DNA of 8,615 nucleotides from positions 1 through 8,615 of the forward strand of contig JBOHHM010000039.1 in NCBI GenBank assembly GCA_050725495.1, given 5' to 3'. Below are positions 1-6,080 of this stretch, one piece after another. The stretch's first letter is position 1, and every line of letters starts with the position of its first letter. Source of the DNA: JBOHHM01 sp050725495. GTDB taxonomy: Bacteria; Pseudomonadota; Gammaproteobacteria; Burkholderiales; Burkholderiaceae_C. A program made the position numbers and the translations under genes. The notes under the pieces were generated by a model, which was not told the DNA's origin, made no database searches, and saw only the letters and a program-made list of their open reading frames with translations.

Positions 1-120
1 AGTACTGGCCTATCTTGTTTGCGCCTCGTCCCAGCCTAAAGAAGGCGCCGCTCCACAGACCGCTCCAAAAGAACCAGGGACGTCACGGGCCCGGTTCCCC
101 TTGAATTGCGACCGACGGAA
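1..120. other. Unassigned sequence before the peroxiredoxin remnant
   Basis: I see no recognisable gene, RNA or repeat here. The minus-strand frame of the peroxiredoxin start stays open through this stretch to position 10, but its translation no longer resembles a peroxiredoxin. The DNA is therefore foreign to that gene, or shifted and rearranged. It may belong to a feature that begins left of the window. Confidence 0.5.
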
Positions 121-216
121 CACCCAGCGCTCTCCGATCCACTCGTGAAAGCGGATCTTCCCTTCGGTAGTTTCTGCCGTGAAATCAGGTGCTTCGTCAC
201 CTATGCGAATTGACAT
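121..216 (-). pseudogene. 1-Cys peroxiredoxin (AhpC/TSA family), 5' fragment only
   Basis: The first 31-32 residues (MSIRIGDEAPDF, then a TTEGKIRFHEWIG block) are the standard N-terminus of Prx6-type 1-Cys peroxiredoxins. These are cytosolic enzymes of about 210 residues that reduce H2O2 and organic peroxides. After W31-V32 the reading changes to unrelated sequence (RRSQFKGN...). The family should continue with a hydrophobic strand and the PVCTTE loop bearing the peroxidatic cysteine near residue 45, and that loop is absent. The frame ends at position 10. The ATG at 214-216 is well supported by a GGAGG ribosome site (complement of 223-227) with a 6-nt spacer, so the gene's own start region is intact. 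Only the 3' part was lost, by deletion or rearrangement. The product cannot be active. Confidence 0.75.
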
Positions 217-284
217 GTTGGACCTCCATGAAAAGCCCCGCCCGTTCCACCTTTTGGCTGGGGGACTGTCTTTATAGGCCGGCA

Positions 285-608
285 GTGGTGAACTATCAAG
301 GAGCCAGGCCAGGCAGCGACGACAACCCCGACATCAGCGACTTCGTCGGCCGCGCCGAGTTGTCAGCGTTCTGGAACCCCAACCCCGACAACACCCTGAG
401 GATGACGCTGCGCCACTCCTTGCGCAGCGCCGCGCGTGGCTCGGTGCGGCTGGAATGGCTGCAGACCCTAGGCAACGGCGACAGCGCCAAAAACCGCAGC
501 GCCCTGCGCTTTCGCACCCAACTGTTCAGCGGCTGCGGCGACAGCCTGGTCGACTACAACCGCCGCCGCACGGTGCTCAGCGTGGGACTGAGTCTGGTGG
601 ATTTCTGA
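285..608 (+). pseudogene. pldA: Outer-membrane phospholipase A1 (OMPLA), C-terminal fragment
   Basis: From about 309 the plus frame reads DDNPDISDFVGRAELSAFW and continues through RLEWLQTLGNG, LRFRTQLFSGCGDSLVDYNRR and LSVGLSLVDF before the stop at 606-608. This is the last third of the PldA beta-barrel, a calcium-dependent outer-membrane enzyme that hydrolyses phospholipids. The GYGDSLIDYN signature near the C-terminus is clear, here with Cys in place of the usual Tyr, and the final F is the typical outer-membrane anchor residue. The N-terminal signal peptide and the catalytic His/Ser strands are absent. Upstream lies the start of an unrelated, oppositely oriented peroxiredoxin gene, so the fragment has no promoter or start of its own. 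The 5' boundary is uncertain by about 25 nt. I regard it as a truncated remnant. Confidence 0.8.
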
Positions 609-721
609 ACGGCCCGATCCCAGGCTATCCAACGTTCTGGCCGCTGCCATTGGGCGGTGAACGCCTGGTGCGCGAGGGCTTCACCTCGCGTGAAGAGCTG
701 GTGCGCGTGACGCGGGAGTAG
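609..721 (+). other. Possible C-terminal fragment of an unidentified protein
   Basis: In a different frame from pldA, and starting where pldA stops, the plus strand reads LNGPIPGYPTFWPLPLGGE followed by RLVREGFTSREELVRVTRE and a stop at 719-721. The composition and codon use look like real protein, with an amphipathic acidic/basic C-terminus. I cannot assign a family, and no start codon or ribosome site precedes it. It may be the tail of a gene fused behind pldA, or chance. Confidence 0.25.
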
Positions 722-747
722 CGGCCGGGCACGCGGGGACTTCGACA

Positions 748-1827
748 TCATTTCGACGGCTTTCGGGTTCGGAACTCTGTCGGTGTGATGCCGTGGCGCT
801 CCCGAAAGATGCGGTTGAAGGGGCCGATCGAGCCAAATCCCGCCTCCAGCGCAAGGGTCAGGATGGGGCGGCGGTCCAAAGCGGGATCCGCTAGTTGCTG
901 GCTGACCTCGCGCAACCTGTACTCGTTGACGAAGGCGGCGAAGTTGCGGTAACCCAGCCGATCATGGATCAACCGGCGCAGGATGTATTCCGGCACGGTC
1001 AACTGTGTTGCGAGCCTGCTGACGGACAATTCATGGTCTCGGTAGAGTTTTTCCTCGTCCATGAGCCTGCGCAGTCTTGCGAGTATGGGCTCGTCACTAC
1101 TGGGAACTGATTCGGAAGGCTGCTGCGGCGGCTCCCGCTCCGGAGGCGCCGCCGGATCGAACAATGTTTGCATCGCGTCCGGCCGCACGCCGACCAGGAA
1201 GAGCAGCGTGGCCAGCAATGTCAGGTCGATCATCAAAACGTTGAGGACATCCAGCCAGGGCGGCGCCGGCTGCCCCAAAAGGTAGACCTCGCCTACCAGG
1301 ATGATCAGCCCATAAGCTCCCAAGTACCCGACCAGCACCCAGCGCAGCTTGCGGCGCGGCTCGACGAGATCGCCGTCCCAACTGCGCCAGGCCGTCAGCA
1401 GTGCACCCACCACGAATACGAAGGCGATCGCTTTGTTGACCCCACCGAAGGCCATGCGCTCGGCCACCGCAAACCCAAGATAGTCAGTGGCTGCGAATAC
1501 GCCACTGACCAGCAACCCGGCAAGGCCTATCCACGCCGGCACCGGAATTCCCCGCTCGTCCTGAAGTACAACCCGGGCCAGCCTCCAGAACGCGAAGGGG
1601 AAGCCAATCGCACCCAGAAGCAGCGGTAGAAACGCCGGCGAGCTGCAGCACGGCTGCGACGGCGTGGCACACACCAGATAGGCGCCCACACAGGCCACCA
1701 CGGCGAGCAAATCGGCGCGCGGACGCCAGCCGCCACGGGCGGCTACGACCAGCATCAGGACCAGACTGAATGCCAGGCCAATGCTGCGGAGGAAAAAGTC
1801 CAGGTGCGTTGTCACGGGCTCCAGCAT
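748..1827 (-). CDS. AraC-family transcriptional regulator with membrane sensor domain
   Basis: A protein of 359 residues from the chosen start. About seven hydrophobic segments (roughly residues 12-30, 38-56, 62-85, 96-121, 130-149, 161-185 and 191-214) form a membrane domain. A charged Pro-rich linker follows, with a C-terminal AraC/XylS double helix-turn-helix at about 255-353. The first HTH is around LSVSRLATQLTVPEYILRRL and the second around LALEAGFGSIGPFNRIFRE, ending in the family's typical GITPTEFR. Such proteins sense a signal at or in the inner membrane and activate nearby promoters. The gene is divergent from the desaturase at 1971, its most likely target. An upstream ATG at 1896 is in frame, but the extra 23 residues (MLAVSWKRHEIADF...) look like untranslated leader and have no ribosome site. 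The ATG at 1827 leads straight into the first helix. Neither start has a strong Shine-Dalgarno sequence. Family is secure; signal and target are inferred. Confidence 0.85.
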   Translation of the reverse strand: MLEPVTTHLDFFLRSIGLAFSLVLMLVVAARGGWRPRADLLAVVACVGAYLVCATPSQPCCSSPAFLPLLLGAIGFPFAFWRLARVVLQDERGIPVPAWIGLAGLLVSGVFAATDYLGFAVAERMAFGGVNKAIAFVFVVGALLTAWRSWDGDLVEPRRKLRWVLVGYLGAYGLIILVGEVYLLGQPAPPWLDVLNVLMIDLTLLATLLFLVGVRPDAMQTLFDPAAPPEREPPQQPSESVPSSDEPILARLRRLMDEEKLYRDHELSVSRLATQLTVPEYILRRLIHDRLGYRNFAAFVNEYRLREVSQQLADPALDRRPILTLALEAGFGSIGPFNRIFRERHGITPTEFRTRKPSK

Positions 1828-1970
1828 CCCACGCCGGCGTTGCGCGATCTCGCCGAAATCCGCAATTTCATGCCTTTTCCAGGAAACGGCAAGCATTGGC
1901 TGAATCCGCAGAGACGGCGCGGGGGTGGTTTGCCTAGAGTTTCGCCACTTCGACGGAAAGGAAATCCCCT
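1828..1970. promoter_or_regulatory. Divergent control region with AATCCGCA direct repeat
   Basis: This gap separates the divergent regulator and desaturase genes. The octamer AATCCGCA occurs twice in the same orientation, at 1857-1864 and 1903-1910, 46 bp apart. The first copy sits inside a small inverted repeat, GAAAT at 1855-1859 and ATTTC at 1865-1869. AraC-type regulators commonly bind direct repeats, so these are candidate operator half-sites. A ribosome site GGAAAGGAAA (1955-1964) precedes the desaturase ATG. I could not find a convincing -35/-10 pair. Confidence 0.35.
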
Positions 1971-2810
1971 ATGACCTGTTTTCACGAGCTTTTGTCCACC
2001 GCGGCGAATGCATGGCCCGTCATCTGGCTGATGGACCTGTCGCGTTATGTCATCGGCGCTACTCTGATCGCCTCGGTCCTGGCGTTGGCTCGGCCGGCCT
2101 GGCTTGGGCGCCGTCTGGTTCGCATCAGAAGTGTGGCGGCGGGGCAGCGGCGGCGCGAATTCGCTTACTCCATGCTCACTGTGGTGATCTTCTCGCTCGT
2201 CGGCACCAGCGTGCTGATCGGCTACCACCTGGGCTGGAGCAAGATCTATTTCGAGCCTAACCAATACGGCTGGCCCTGGCTGCTGTCCAGTTTCTTTGTG
2301 TTCGTGGTGCTGCACGACACCTGGTTTTATTGGACGCACCGCGCTATGCACCATCCGAGGATATTCCGCTGGATGCACCGCACACATCACGAGTCGGTGG
2401 CGCCTACGCCTTGGACGGCCTATTCTTTTTCTTCCGCCGAGGCCTTGGTACAGGCGCTGTACCTCCCGTTGGCCCTGCTGGTCCTGCCCGTCCACCAAGC
2501 CGTGATCTTTGTGTGGATGATCTGGATGGTTCTGCGCAACGTCATGGGGCACAGCGGGGCCGAGCTGCTGCCTCGCGCCTGGCTTGCGGGCTGGTGGGGC
2601 CGCTGGTTCACCACCACCCTGCACCACGAGATGCACCATGCGTATGGCCGCTACAACTACGGGCTCTACTTCGTGTGGTGGGACCGCTGGTGCGCAACCG
2701 AGCACCCAGAGTACCTGCAGCGGCTTGCGGCGCTGACCAATCGCATCGCGGAGGAAAAGGCAGACGCCGTGGCCCGGCCAGCGCGTATTCACTTCCCGCC
2801 TGGTGGATAG
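1971..2810 (+). CDS. Sterol desaturase / fatty acid hydroxylase family membrane protein
   Basis: A 279-residue integral membrane di-iron oxygenase of the FA_hydroxylase superfamily. It would use O2 to hydroxylate or desaturate a lipid; the substrate cannot be told. The histidine clusters that hold the two irons are complete: H115-D...WTH123 with H127-H128, the HRTHH box at 136-140, H194 in the NVMGHSG stretch, and the final LHHEMHH at 217-223 followed by the usual YNYG. Hydrophobic segments flank them (about 24-40, 66-85, 102-116, 159-189). The ATG at 1971 has a purine-rich ribosome site 7 nt upstream and puts the protein at normal family length. The divergent membrane-type AraC regulator probably controls it. 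A hairpin follows the stop by 11 nt. Nothing appears broken. Confidence 0.85.
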   Translation: MTCFHELLSTAANAWPVIWLMDLSRYVIGATLIASVLALARPAWLGRRLVRIRSVAAGQRRREFAYSMLTVVIFSLVGTSVLIGYHLGWSKIYFEPNQYGWPWLLSSFFVFVVLHDTWFYWTHRAMHHPRIFRWMHRTHHESVAPTPWTAYSFSSAEALVQALYLPLALLVLPVHQAVIFVWMIWMVLRNVMGHSGAELLPRAWLAGWWGRWFTTTLHHEMHHAYGRYNYGLYFVWWDRWCATEHPEYLQRLAALTNRIAEEKADAVARPARIHFPPGG

Positions 2811-2821
2811 AGGCTGCCTCG

Positions 2822-2848
2822 CCCGGCTGCTGAGGCCGGGTGCTTCTT
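2822..2848 (+). terminator. Hairpin terminator between convergent genes
   Basis: The arms CCCGGC (2822-2827) and GCCGGG (2835-2840) form a 6-bp GC stem with a 7-nt loop, followed by the T-rich run TGCTTCTT. It begins 11 nt after the desaturase stop and lies 13 nt before the stop of the convergent NHL gene. The T-tract is imperfect, so its strength is uncertain. Confidence 0.5.
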
Positions 2849-2860
2849 GGCCAACCCCTC

Positions 2861-3325
2861 TCAGGTCAGCCTGATTTTTCGGATTTTGCGGTTGCCCATG
2901 TCTGCGACGTACAGCGCGCCCTGGGCATCGAAGGCCAATCCGGTGGGCAGGCTGAACGTTGCCGTGGCGGCGTCGCCCTCATCGTCGCCGTCATCGTTGC
3001 CGCCTCGTCCGGTTCCGGCGAGGACGGAAGTCTCGCCGCCTGGCGTTATCTTCAGGATGCGGTTGCCGTACGTATCGGCGACGCAGGTGTTGCCGGCCGT
3101 GTCGGTTGCCCGGTTCGCCGGGTGTGGGAATGCGATGCCATCTTCGGACGGGGTGGAAACGCCGTCCCCGGAGATCAGCCGCGTCAGGTTGTTGTTGCCG
3201 TAGTCGGCGACGTGGATGTTCGAATCGAGATCGATCGCGACCGCGTGCGGCATCCAGAACTGGGCGGCCTGCGGCAGCCCGTCGACGTTGCCGGGCTCAC
3301 CCGTTCCCGCAACAGTCGTGACGCA
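2861..3325 (-). pseudogene. NHL-repeat protein, C-terminal fragment
   Basis: About 155 residues of minus-strand coding sequence contain three successive NHL beta-propeller blades: MPHAVAIDLDSNIHVADYGN, then FPHPANRATDTAGNTCVADTY, then LPTGLAFDAQGALYVADMGN. Each ends in a R/L-I-R/K strand, and they are separated by VLAGTG-type and ITPGG turns. NHL blades form a scaffold in many secreted or periplasmic bacterial proteins, and no specific activity can be given. Recognisable sequence begins at VTTVAGTGEPGNVDG. The frame stays open further upstream to 3418, but there it is only the antisense of the rep helicase fragment, so the native start, signal peptide and earlier blades are gone. The cut falls near 3325, exactly where rep begins on the other strand, which points to a rearrangement. 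It may still be translated as a chimera but is best called a remnant. Confidence 0.7.
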
Positions 3326-3331
3326 GGGGTG

Positions 3332-3777
3332 CTGTCGACTATTCAAGAGCGCGAAAAAGACCAGAACGTGGTGACCCCGTCCACCCTGCACGCCGCCAAG
3401 GGCCTGGAGTGGCCCCATGTGATGCTGGTCGGCGTGACCGAGGGCCTGTTGCCGTTCAAGCTCGGCGACGAAGACAACCCCAGGGGCGACGCCAGCGGCC
3501 CGATGAGCGAGAGCCTGCTGCAGCGCCTGCAGGAAGAGCGCCGCCTGATGTACGTGGGCATCACCAGGGCCCAGCTCAGCCTGGCCGTGAGCTGGACCAA
3601 GAGGCGGAAAAAAGGACGCGACATGGTCGCCCCGCGCAACCCAGCCGCTTCATCGCCGAAATGGCGCTGGACAAGAGCACCGCCCGCGAAGACCCGCGCG
3701 AAAAGCTCAAGGCCTTGCGCGCCGAGTTCGCCAGGAAGGCGCAGGAAGCGGCAGCGAGCGCGGCGGCAGCCCCATGA
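3332..3777 (+). pseudogene. rep: ATP-dependent DNA helicase Rep (UvrD superfamily 1), frameshifted C-terminal fragment
   Basis: The plus frame beginning LSTIQEREKDQNVVT carries helicase motif V (STLHAAKGLEWPHV, GVTEGLLPFKL) and motif VI (EERRLMYVGITRAQ). These match the last part of Rep, a 3'-5' translocase that removes proteins ahead of replication forks and restarts them. Walker A, motifs Ia-IV and the N-terminal domains are absent, so it cannot work. Between about 3605 and 3645 the homology jumps frame. The first frame gives MVAPRNPAASS, whereas the expected tail QPSRFIAEMALDKS...REDPREKLKALRAEFARK is read in another frame to the TGA at 3775-3777. A missing base or two extra bases explains this; the A6 run at 3608-3613 and the C-rich run at 3629-3633 are likely spots. 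The left edge is fused to an oppositely oriented NHL gene. The stop overlaps the next gene by ATGA, an original operon joint. Confidence 0.8.
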
Positions 3778-4217
3778 AGCACCGCAACGCTATTTTTTTG
3801 ATAGCAGCCTGCGCCCTGTCCTGCTGGGCCTGGGGCCAGAATGATTCAAGGACTTCCGCCATCGCGTCCTGCCCGGCGCCGTCCGAAGTCAGCCACTGGC
3901 ATCTCTACGGCCTGTGGCGCGCCGAGTTCGAGGGCCTGAGCCAGGACGCCACGCTGCTGCTGGAAAAGCACCCCGAGCTGGCCGAAAGCGTGCGCGGCAC
4001 CCTGCGCCGCGACGGCAGCCAGGCCCTGCTGGCCGGCGACGTCGACCAGGGCGAGCTCAACCTCGACGAGTCGCTGGACGGGCTCAGCATCAGCGCCACA
4101 TGGACCGGCCAGGTGGTGGACAACTCATGTGGCAAGGAAATCCGGGGAACATGGCAGCACGCAGCCGACTCGGCGACCCGCCGCTTTGTCTTGCGCAGGC
4201 AGCCCGGCTGGCAGTGA
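3774..4217 (+). CDS. Small exported protein of unknown function
   Basis: A 147-residue protein that I cannot assign to a named family. The N-terminus MKHRNAIFLIAACALSCWAWG is a good Sec signal peptide: a basic start, a hydrophobic core, and probable cleavage after about residue 21. I prefer this to a lipoprotein signal, because the IAAC at 10-13 lies too early. The mature part has two cysteines (C33 and C119) that could form a disulfide. It also has short alternating stretches (HLYGLWRAEFEG, GDVDQGELNLDE, GLSISATWTGQVV, EIRGTWQ) suggesting a small beta-barrel or sandwich in the periplasm. The ATG overlaps the rep stop (ATGA at 3774-3777), so it was translationally coupled to rep. With rep truncated and frameshifted, its expression now depends on whatever reads through the remnant. 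A gene in this position behind rep fits Comamonadaceae-like gene order (recollection). Confidence 0.65.
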   Translation: MKHRNAIFLIAACALSCWAWGQNDSRTSAIASCPAPSEVSHWHLYGLWRAEFEGLSQDATLLLEKHPELAESVRGTLRRDGSQALLAGDVDQGELNLDESLDGLSISATWTGQVVDNSCGKEIRGTWQHAADSATRRFVLRRQPGWQ

Positions 4218-4256
4218 GGAGCCGTCGGCACCGGGGCCGGCGCCACCTGACAACAC

Positions 4257-5231
4257 TCACGGCGGCGCCAACCCCTTCTCCATCAGCCAGTCGCGATTGA
4301 ACAGCCGGCTTGAATAAAGCCCGCCGCGGTCGCACAGCAGGGTGACGATGGTGTGGCCCGGCCCCATCTGGCGGGCCAGCCAAACCGCGGCGGCCACGTT
4401 GATGCCGGTGGAGCCGCCGACGAACAGCCCCTCTTCGCGCAGCAGACGGTAGACCATCGTGACGCAGTCCTGGTCATTGATTCGCACCGCGTCGTCGATG
4501 GGCGTGCCCTCCAGGTTCGCGGTCACGCGGCTGGAGCCAATGCCTTCGGTGATGGAGCTGCCCTCGACCGTGATCTCGCCGGTCTTGACAAAGCTGTACA
4601 GGCCGCTGCCCCAGGGGTCGGCCAGCACGCTGCGCACCGCGGGGTTCTGTTCCTTGAGAAAGCGCGCCACCCCGGCCAGCGTGCCGCCCGTGCCTGTGGA
4701 GCAGACGAAGGCGTCCACCTTGCCGGCCGTGTCGCGCCAGATTTCGGGCCCGGTCGTTTCATAGTGGGCCTGCCGGTTGACGAGGTTGTCGAACTGGTTG
4801 GCCCAGATCGCGTTGTCCATCTCTTGCGCCAGGCGGCAGGCGATCTTCTGGTAGTTGTTGGGATCCTTGTACGGCACGGCCGGCACCGGCCGCACCTCGG
4901 CGCCCAACACGCGCAGCAGATCCATCTTTTCCTGTGACTGCGTCTCGGGGATCACGATCACGCAGCGGTAGCCGCGCGCCGCGCAGATATGGGCGAGCCC
5001 GATGCCGGTGTTGCCGGCCGTGCCCTCCACCACCGTGCCGCCATGCCTGAGCGCTCCGCGCCGCTCAGCATCCCGGATGATGTAGAGCGCTGCGCGGTCC
5101 TTGACCGACCCGCCCGGGTTCAGGAACTCCGCCTTGCCCAGGATGTCGCAGCCGGTCTCGGCGCTGAGCCTGGCGAGCCGGATCAGCGGTGTGCTCCCGA
5201 TGCTGCCGATGAAGCCTTGACGTGCGTCCAT
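4257..5231 (-). CDS. cysK: Cysteine synthase A-like PLP enzyme (O-acetylserine sulfhydrylase family)
   Basis: A complete 324-residue fold-type II PLP enzyme expected to make L-cysteine from O-acetylserine and sulfide in the cytosol. Visible marks are IGSTPLIRL near the start, the PLP-lysine motif NPGGSVKDR (K44), the substrate loop EGTAGNTG (69-76), PETQSQEK (96-102), and the phosphate-binding STGTGGT (178-184). GGSTGINVAAA follows at 272-282, and the end reads CDRGGLYSSRLFN. The GGSVKDR form and the CDxG...RLFN ending place it in the CysK-like/cystathionine beta-synthase-like branch rather than with E. coli CysK itself, so a related beta-replacement role remains possible. The start at 5231 has a GGAGG ribosome site (complement of 5240-5244) 8 nt upstream. 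The frame stays open to 5402, but the added residues are not family-like. It is convergent with the exported-protein gene, and no clear terminator is seen between them. Confidence 0.85.
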   Translation of the reverse strand: MDARQGFIGSIGSTPLIRLARLSAETGCDILGKAEFLNPGGSVKDRAALYIIRDAERRGALRHGGTVVEGTAGNTGIGLAHICAARGYRCVIVIPETQSQEKMDLLRVLGAEVRPVPAVPYKDPNNYQKIACRLAQEMDNAIWANQFDNLVNRQAHYETTGPEIWRDTAGKVDAFVCSTGTGGTLAGVARFLKEQNPAVRSVLADPWGSGLYSFVKTGEITVEGSSITEGIGSSRVTANLEGTPIDDAVRINDQDCVTMVYRLLREEGLFVGGSTGINVAAAVWLARQMGPGHTIVTLLCDRGGLYSSRLFNRDWLMEKGLAPP

Positions 5232-5244
5232 GATGTGGACCTCC

Positions 5245-5484
5245 ACGCTCCTGTGGTGGGCGAACCGGATATCTCCTGTGAAGGATACTCCCAACGAAAA
5301 CATCGCGGCCGGCAGTGCCATCCCCTCATCGCGCGGCGTTGTGCTGCTGCAGCTTGACGGGGCAACCGACCGCCAGGCCGGCCAGCGCGCGCGCCAACCC
5401 ATGGTGGAGCCGCAGCTTCGTGATCACCGCAGCCTCTTTCGGGTCTGTGGCTCTGGGCTTGCCCGTCGGCAGCGCCAGCGCAGG
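5245..5484. other. Intergenic region upstream of cysteine synthase, no gene seen
   Basis: This stretch holds the presumed promoter of the leftward cysteine synthase gene, but I see no convincing -35/-10 pair. Frames are open on both strands, as expected in GC-rich DNA, and none has a ribosome site or family-like sequence. The same is true of 5555-5805, which separates the two copies of the hairpin element described below. Confidence 0.5.
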
Positions 5485-5554
5485 CGGAATGCACCGGAAC
5501 CCCACATGGCTCGGGGAAGATCGAAAATGATAGGGCCAACCGAGGACAGTTGGC
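5485..5554. repeat. Degenerate copy of a 70-bp double-hairpin element (copy A)
   Basis: This copy aligns by eye over its whole length with 5806-5877. Shared blocks are CGGAATG, GAACCCC, TGGC-CGGGG, GAAAATGA/CAAATGAAA and CCAACCGA. Its first hairpin is decayed, with only CCCC (5500-5503) against GGGG (5513-5516). The second is reduced to GCCAAC (5535-5540) pairing with GTTGGC (5549-5554). Read on the minus strand, the second hairpin is followed by a T-rich run, so it could be an old terminator. Confidence 0.55.
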
Positions 5555-5805
5555 TACGCAGAAACGCCAAGCTCTGTACGCCATGTCTTGCGCCGCCAAT
5601 CCCTCCGGCTGAACTTGCCTTACGTCTTGCTCCAGCAAACACGATGGACAACCCTTCGATCCAACGCACGCGCAAGTCACTTTCGCATAAGGCGTTCTGC
5701 GTGTGCTCCTGCAAGCCAGTTGGCGCAGGTTTTGAGAGAACAGAGGGCAAAAGAGAGTCGAACCAGGGCCGGAATGGCCGAATCCTCGCGACCCCAAGGC
5801 ACACG

Positions 5806-5877
5806 CGGAATGGCCATGAACCCCGCGTGGCGCGGGGGAAGGCACAAATGAAAACGCCCAACCGATGAGGGTTGGGC
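5806..5877. repeat. Intact copy of the double-hairpin element (copy B)
   Basis: This is the better-preserved copy, 321 bp to the right of copy A and in the same orientation. It has a perfect 7-bp hairpin, CCCCGCG (5821-5827) with CGCGGGG (5831-5837) around a TGG loop. Most of the terminator hairpin at 5853-5880 follows. Plus-strand frames ending in each copy finish with similar residues (GMHRNPTWLGEDRK and GMAMNPAWRGGRHK). I read that as a by-product of the DNA repeat rather than as genes. Confidence 0.6.
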
Positions 5878-5880
5878 GTT
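5850..5880 (-). terminator. Rho-independent terminator behind the tRNA 3' end
   Basis: On the minus strand, AACGCCCAACC pairs perfectly with GGTTGGGCGTT over 11 bp around a 6-nt loop (5853-5863 and 5870-5880). TTTTC and further T residues follow. It starts only 6 nt after the tRNA CCA, the usual place for a tRNA terminator. Confidence 0.75.
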
Positions 5881-5886
5881 GAATAT

Positions 5887-5916
5887 TGGTGGCTGGGGCT
5901 GGATCGAAAAACCAGC
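5887..5916 (-). pseudogene. tRNA gene 3' remnant (T-arm, acceptor strand and CCA)
   Basis: Read on the minus strand, this segment ends in CCCAGCC-A-CCA, a 7-nt acceptor strand, discriminator A and encoded CCA. Before it, CCAGC pairs with GCTGG to make a 5-bp T stem. The loop contains the TTCGA-like core, but it is 9 nt (TTTTTCGAT) instead of the normal 7. No variable, anticodon or D arm can be found further upstream, so the amino acid cannot be told; the missing 5' acceptor strand would be GGCTGGG. A terminator follows directly. Island integrases typically recombine inside the T-arm/3' end of tRNAs, so this is probably an attachment-site copy rather than a working tRNA. Confidence 0.65.
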
Positions 5917-5959
5917 TACAGACCGCATTAGTCCTCATTATACACAACGTCACAGTTCT

Positions 5960-5982
5960 TGGGGTACACCTTTGGGTACACA
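5960..5982. repeat. Paired GGGTACAC repeats, possible integrase arm sites
   Basis: GGGTACAC occurs at 5962-5969 and again at 5974-5981, a 12-bp period of about one helical turn, some 45-65 bp inside the island side of the tRNA remnant. Short repeats of this GGGTACAC type between a tRNA-derived core and a rightward integrase gene are often seen in tyrosine-integrase islands (recollection of similar loci). No integrase coding sequence follows here. The stretch 5982-6080 shows nothing else recognisable. Confidence 0.4.
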
Positions 5983-6080
5983 GATCTCGAAACGACATTC
6001 TACCTAGCCAGGACGCGACCGTGAAAGCTGGATTGAACGTTCAGGCGCCAAGCGAAACCGCCTGGCAACCGAGATGTCGC

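Noticed and set aside
1812..2792. Long minus-strand open frame opposite the desaturase
   Set aside because: It is the antisense of a clearly family-matching desaturase. Its translation is low-complexity (His/Pro/Arg/Gln-rich), with no motif or ribosome site.
2840..3331. Left half of a 334-codon plus-strand frame running into rep
   Set aside because: This part is antisense to the NHL blades. Only the part after about 3332 matches Rep, so the frame is a rearrangement product and not one gene.
4218..4256. Terminator between the exported-protein and cysteine synthase genes
   Set aside because: The region is GC-rich with GGCGCC copies that can pair, but no defined stem with a T-tract stands out on either strand.
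4353..4937. 194-codon plus-strand frame
   Set aside because: It is fully antisense to cysteine synthase, whose motifs are complete.
5315..5851. Plus-strand small frames ending GMHRNPTWLGEDRK and GMAMNPAWRGGRHK
   Set aside because: The similar endings come from the shared hairpin DNA element. The bodies of the two frames are unrelated and have no ribosome site.
5183..5998. 271-codon minus-strand frame across the intergenic region
   Set aside because: It overlaps the start of the cysteine synthase gene, the hairpin repeats, the terminator and the tRNA remnant. It shows no family resemblance and is Cys/Arg/Ser/Pro-rich, as noise frames in GC-rich DNA are.
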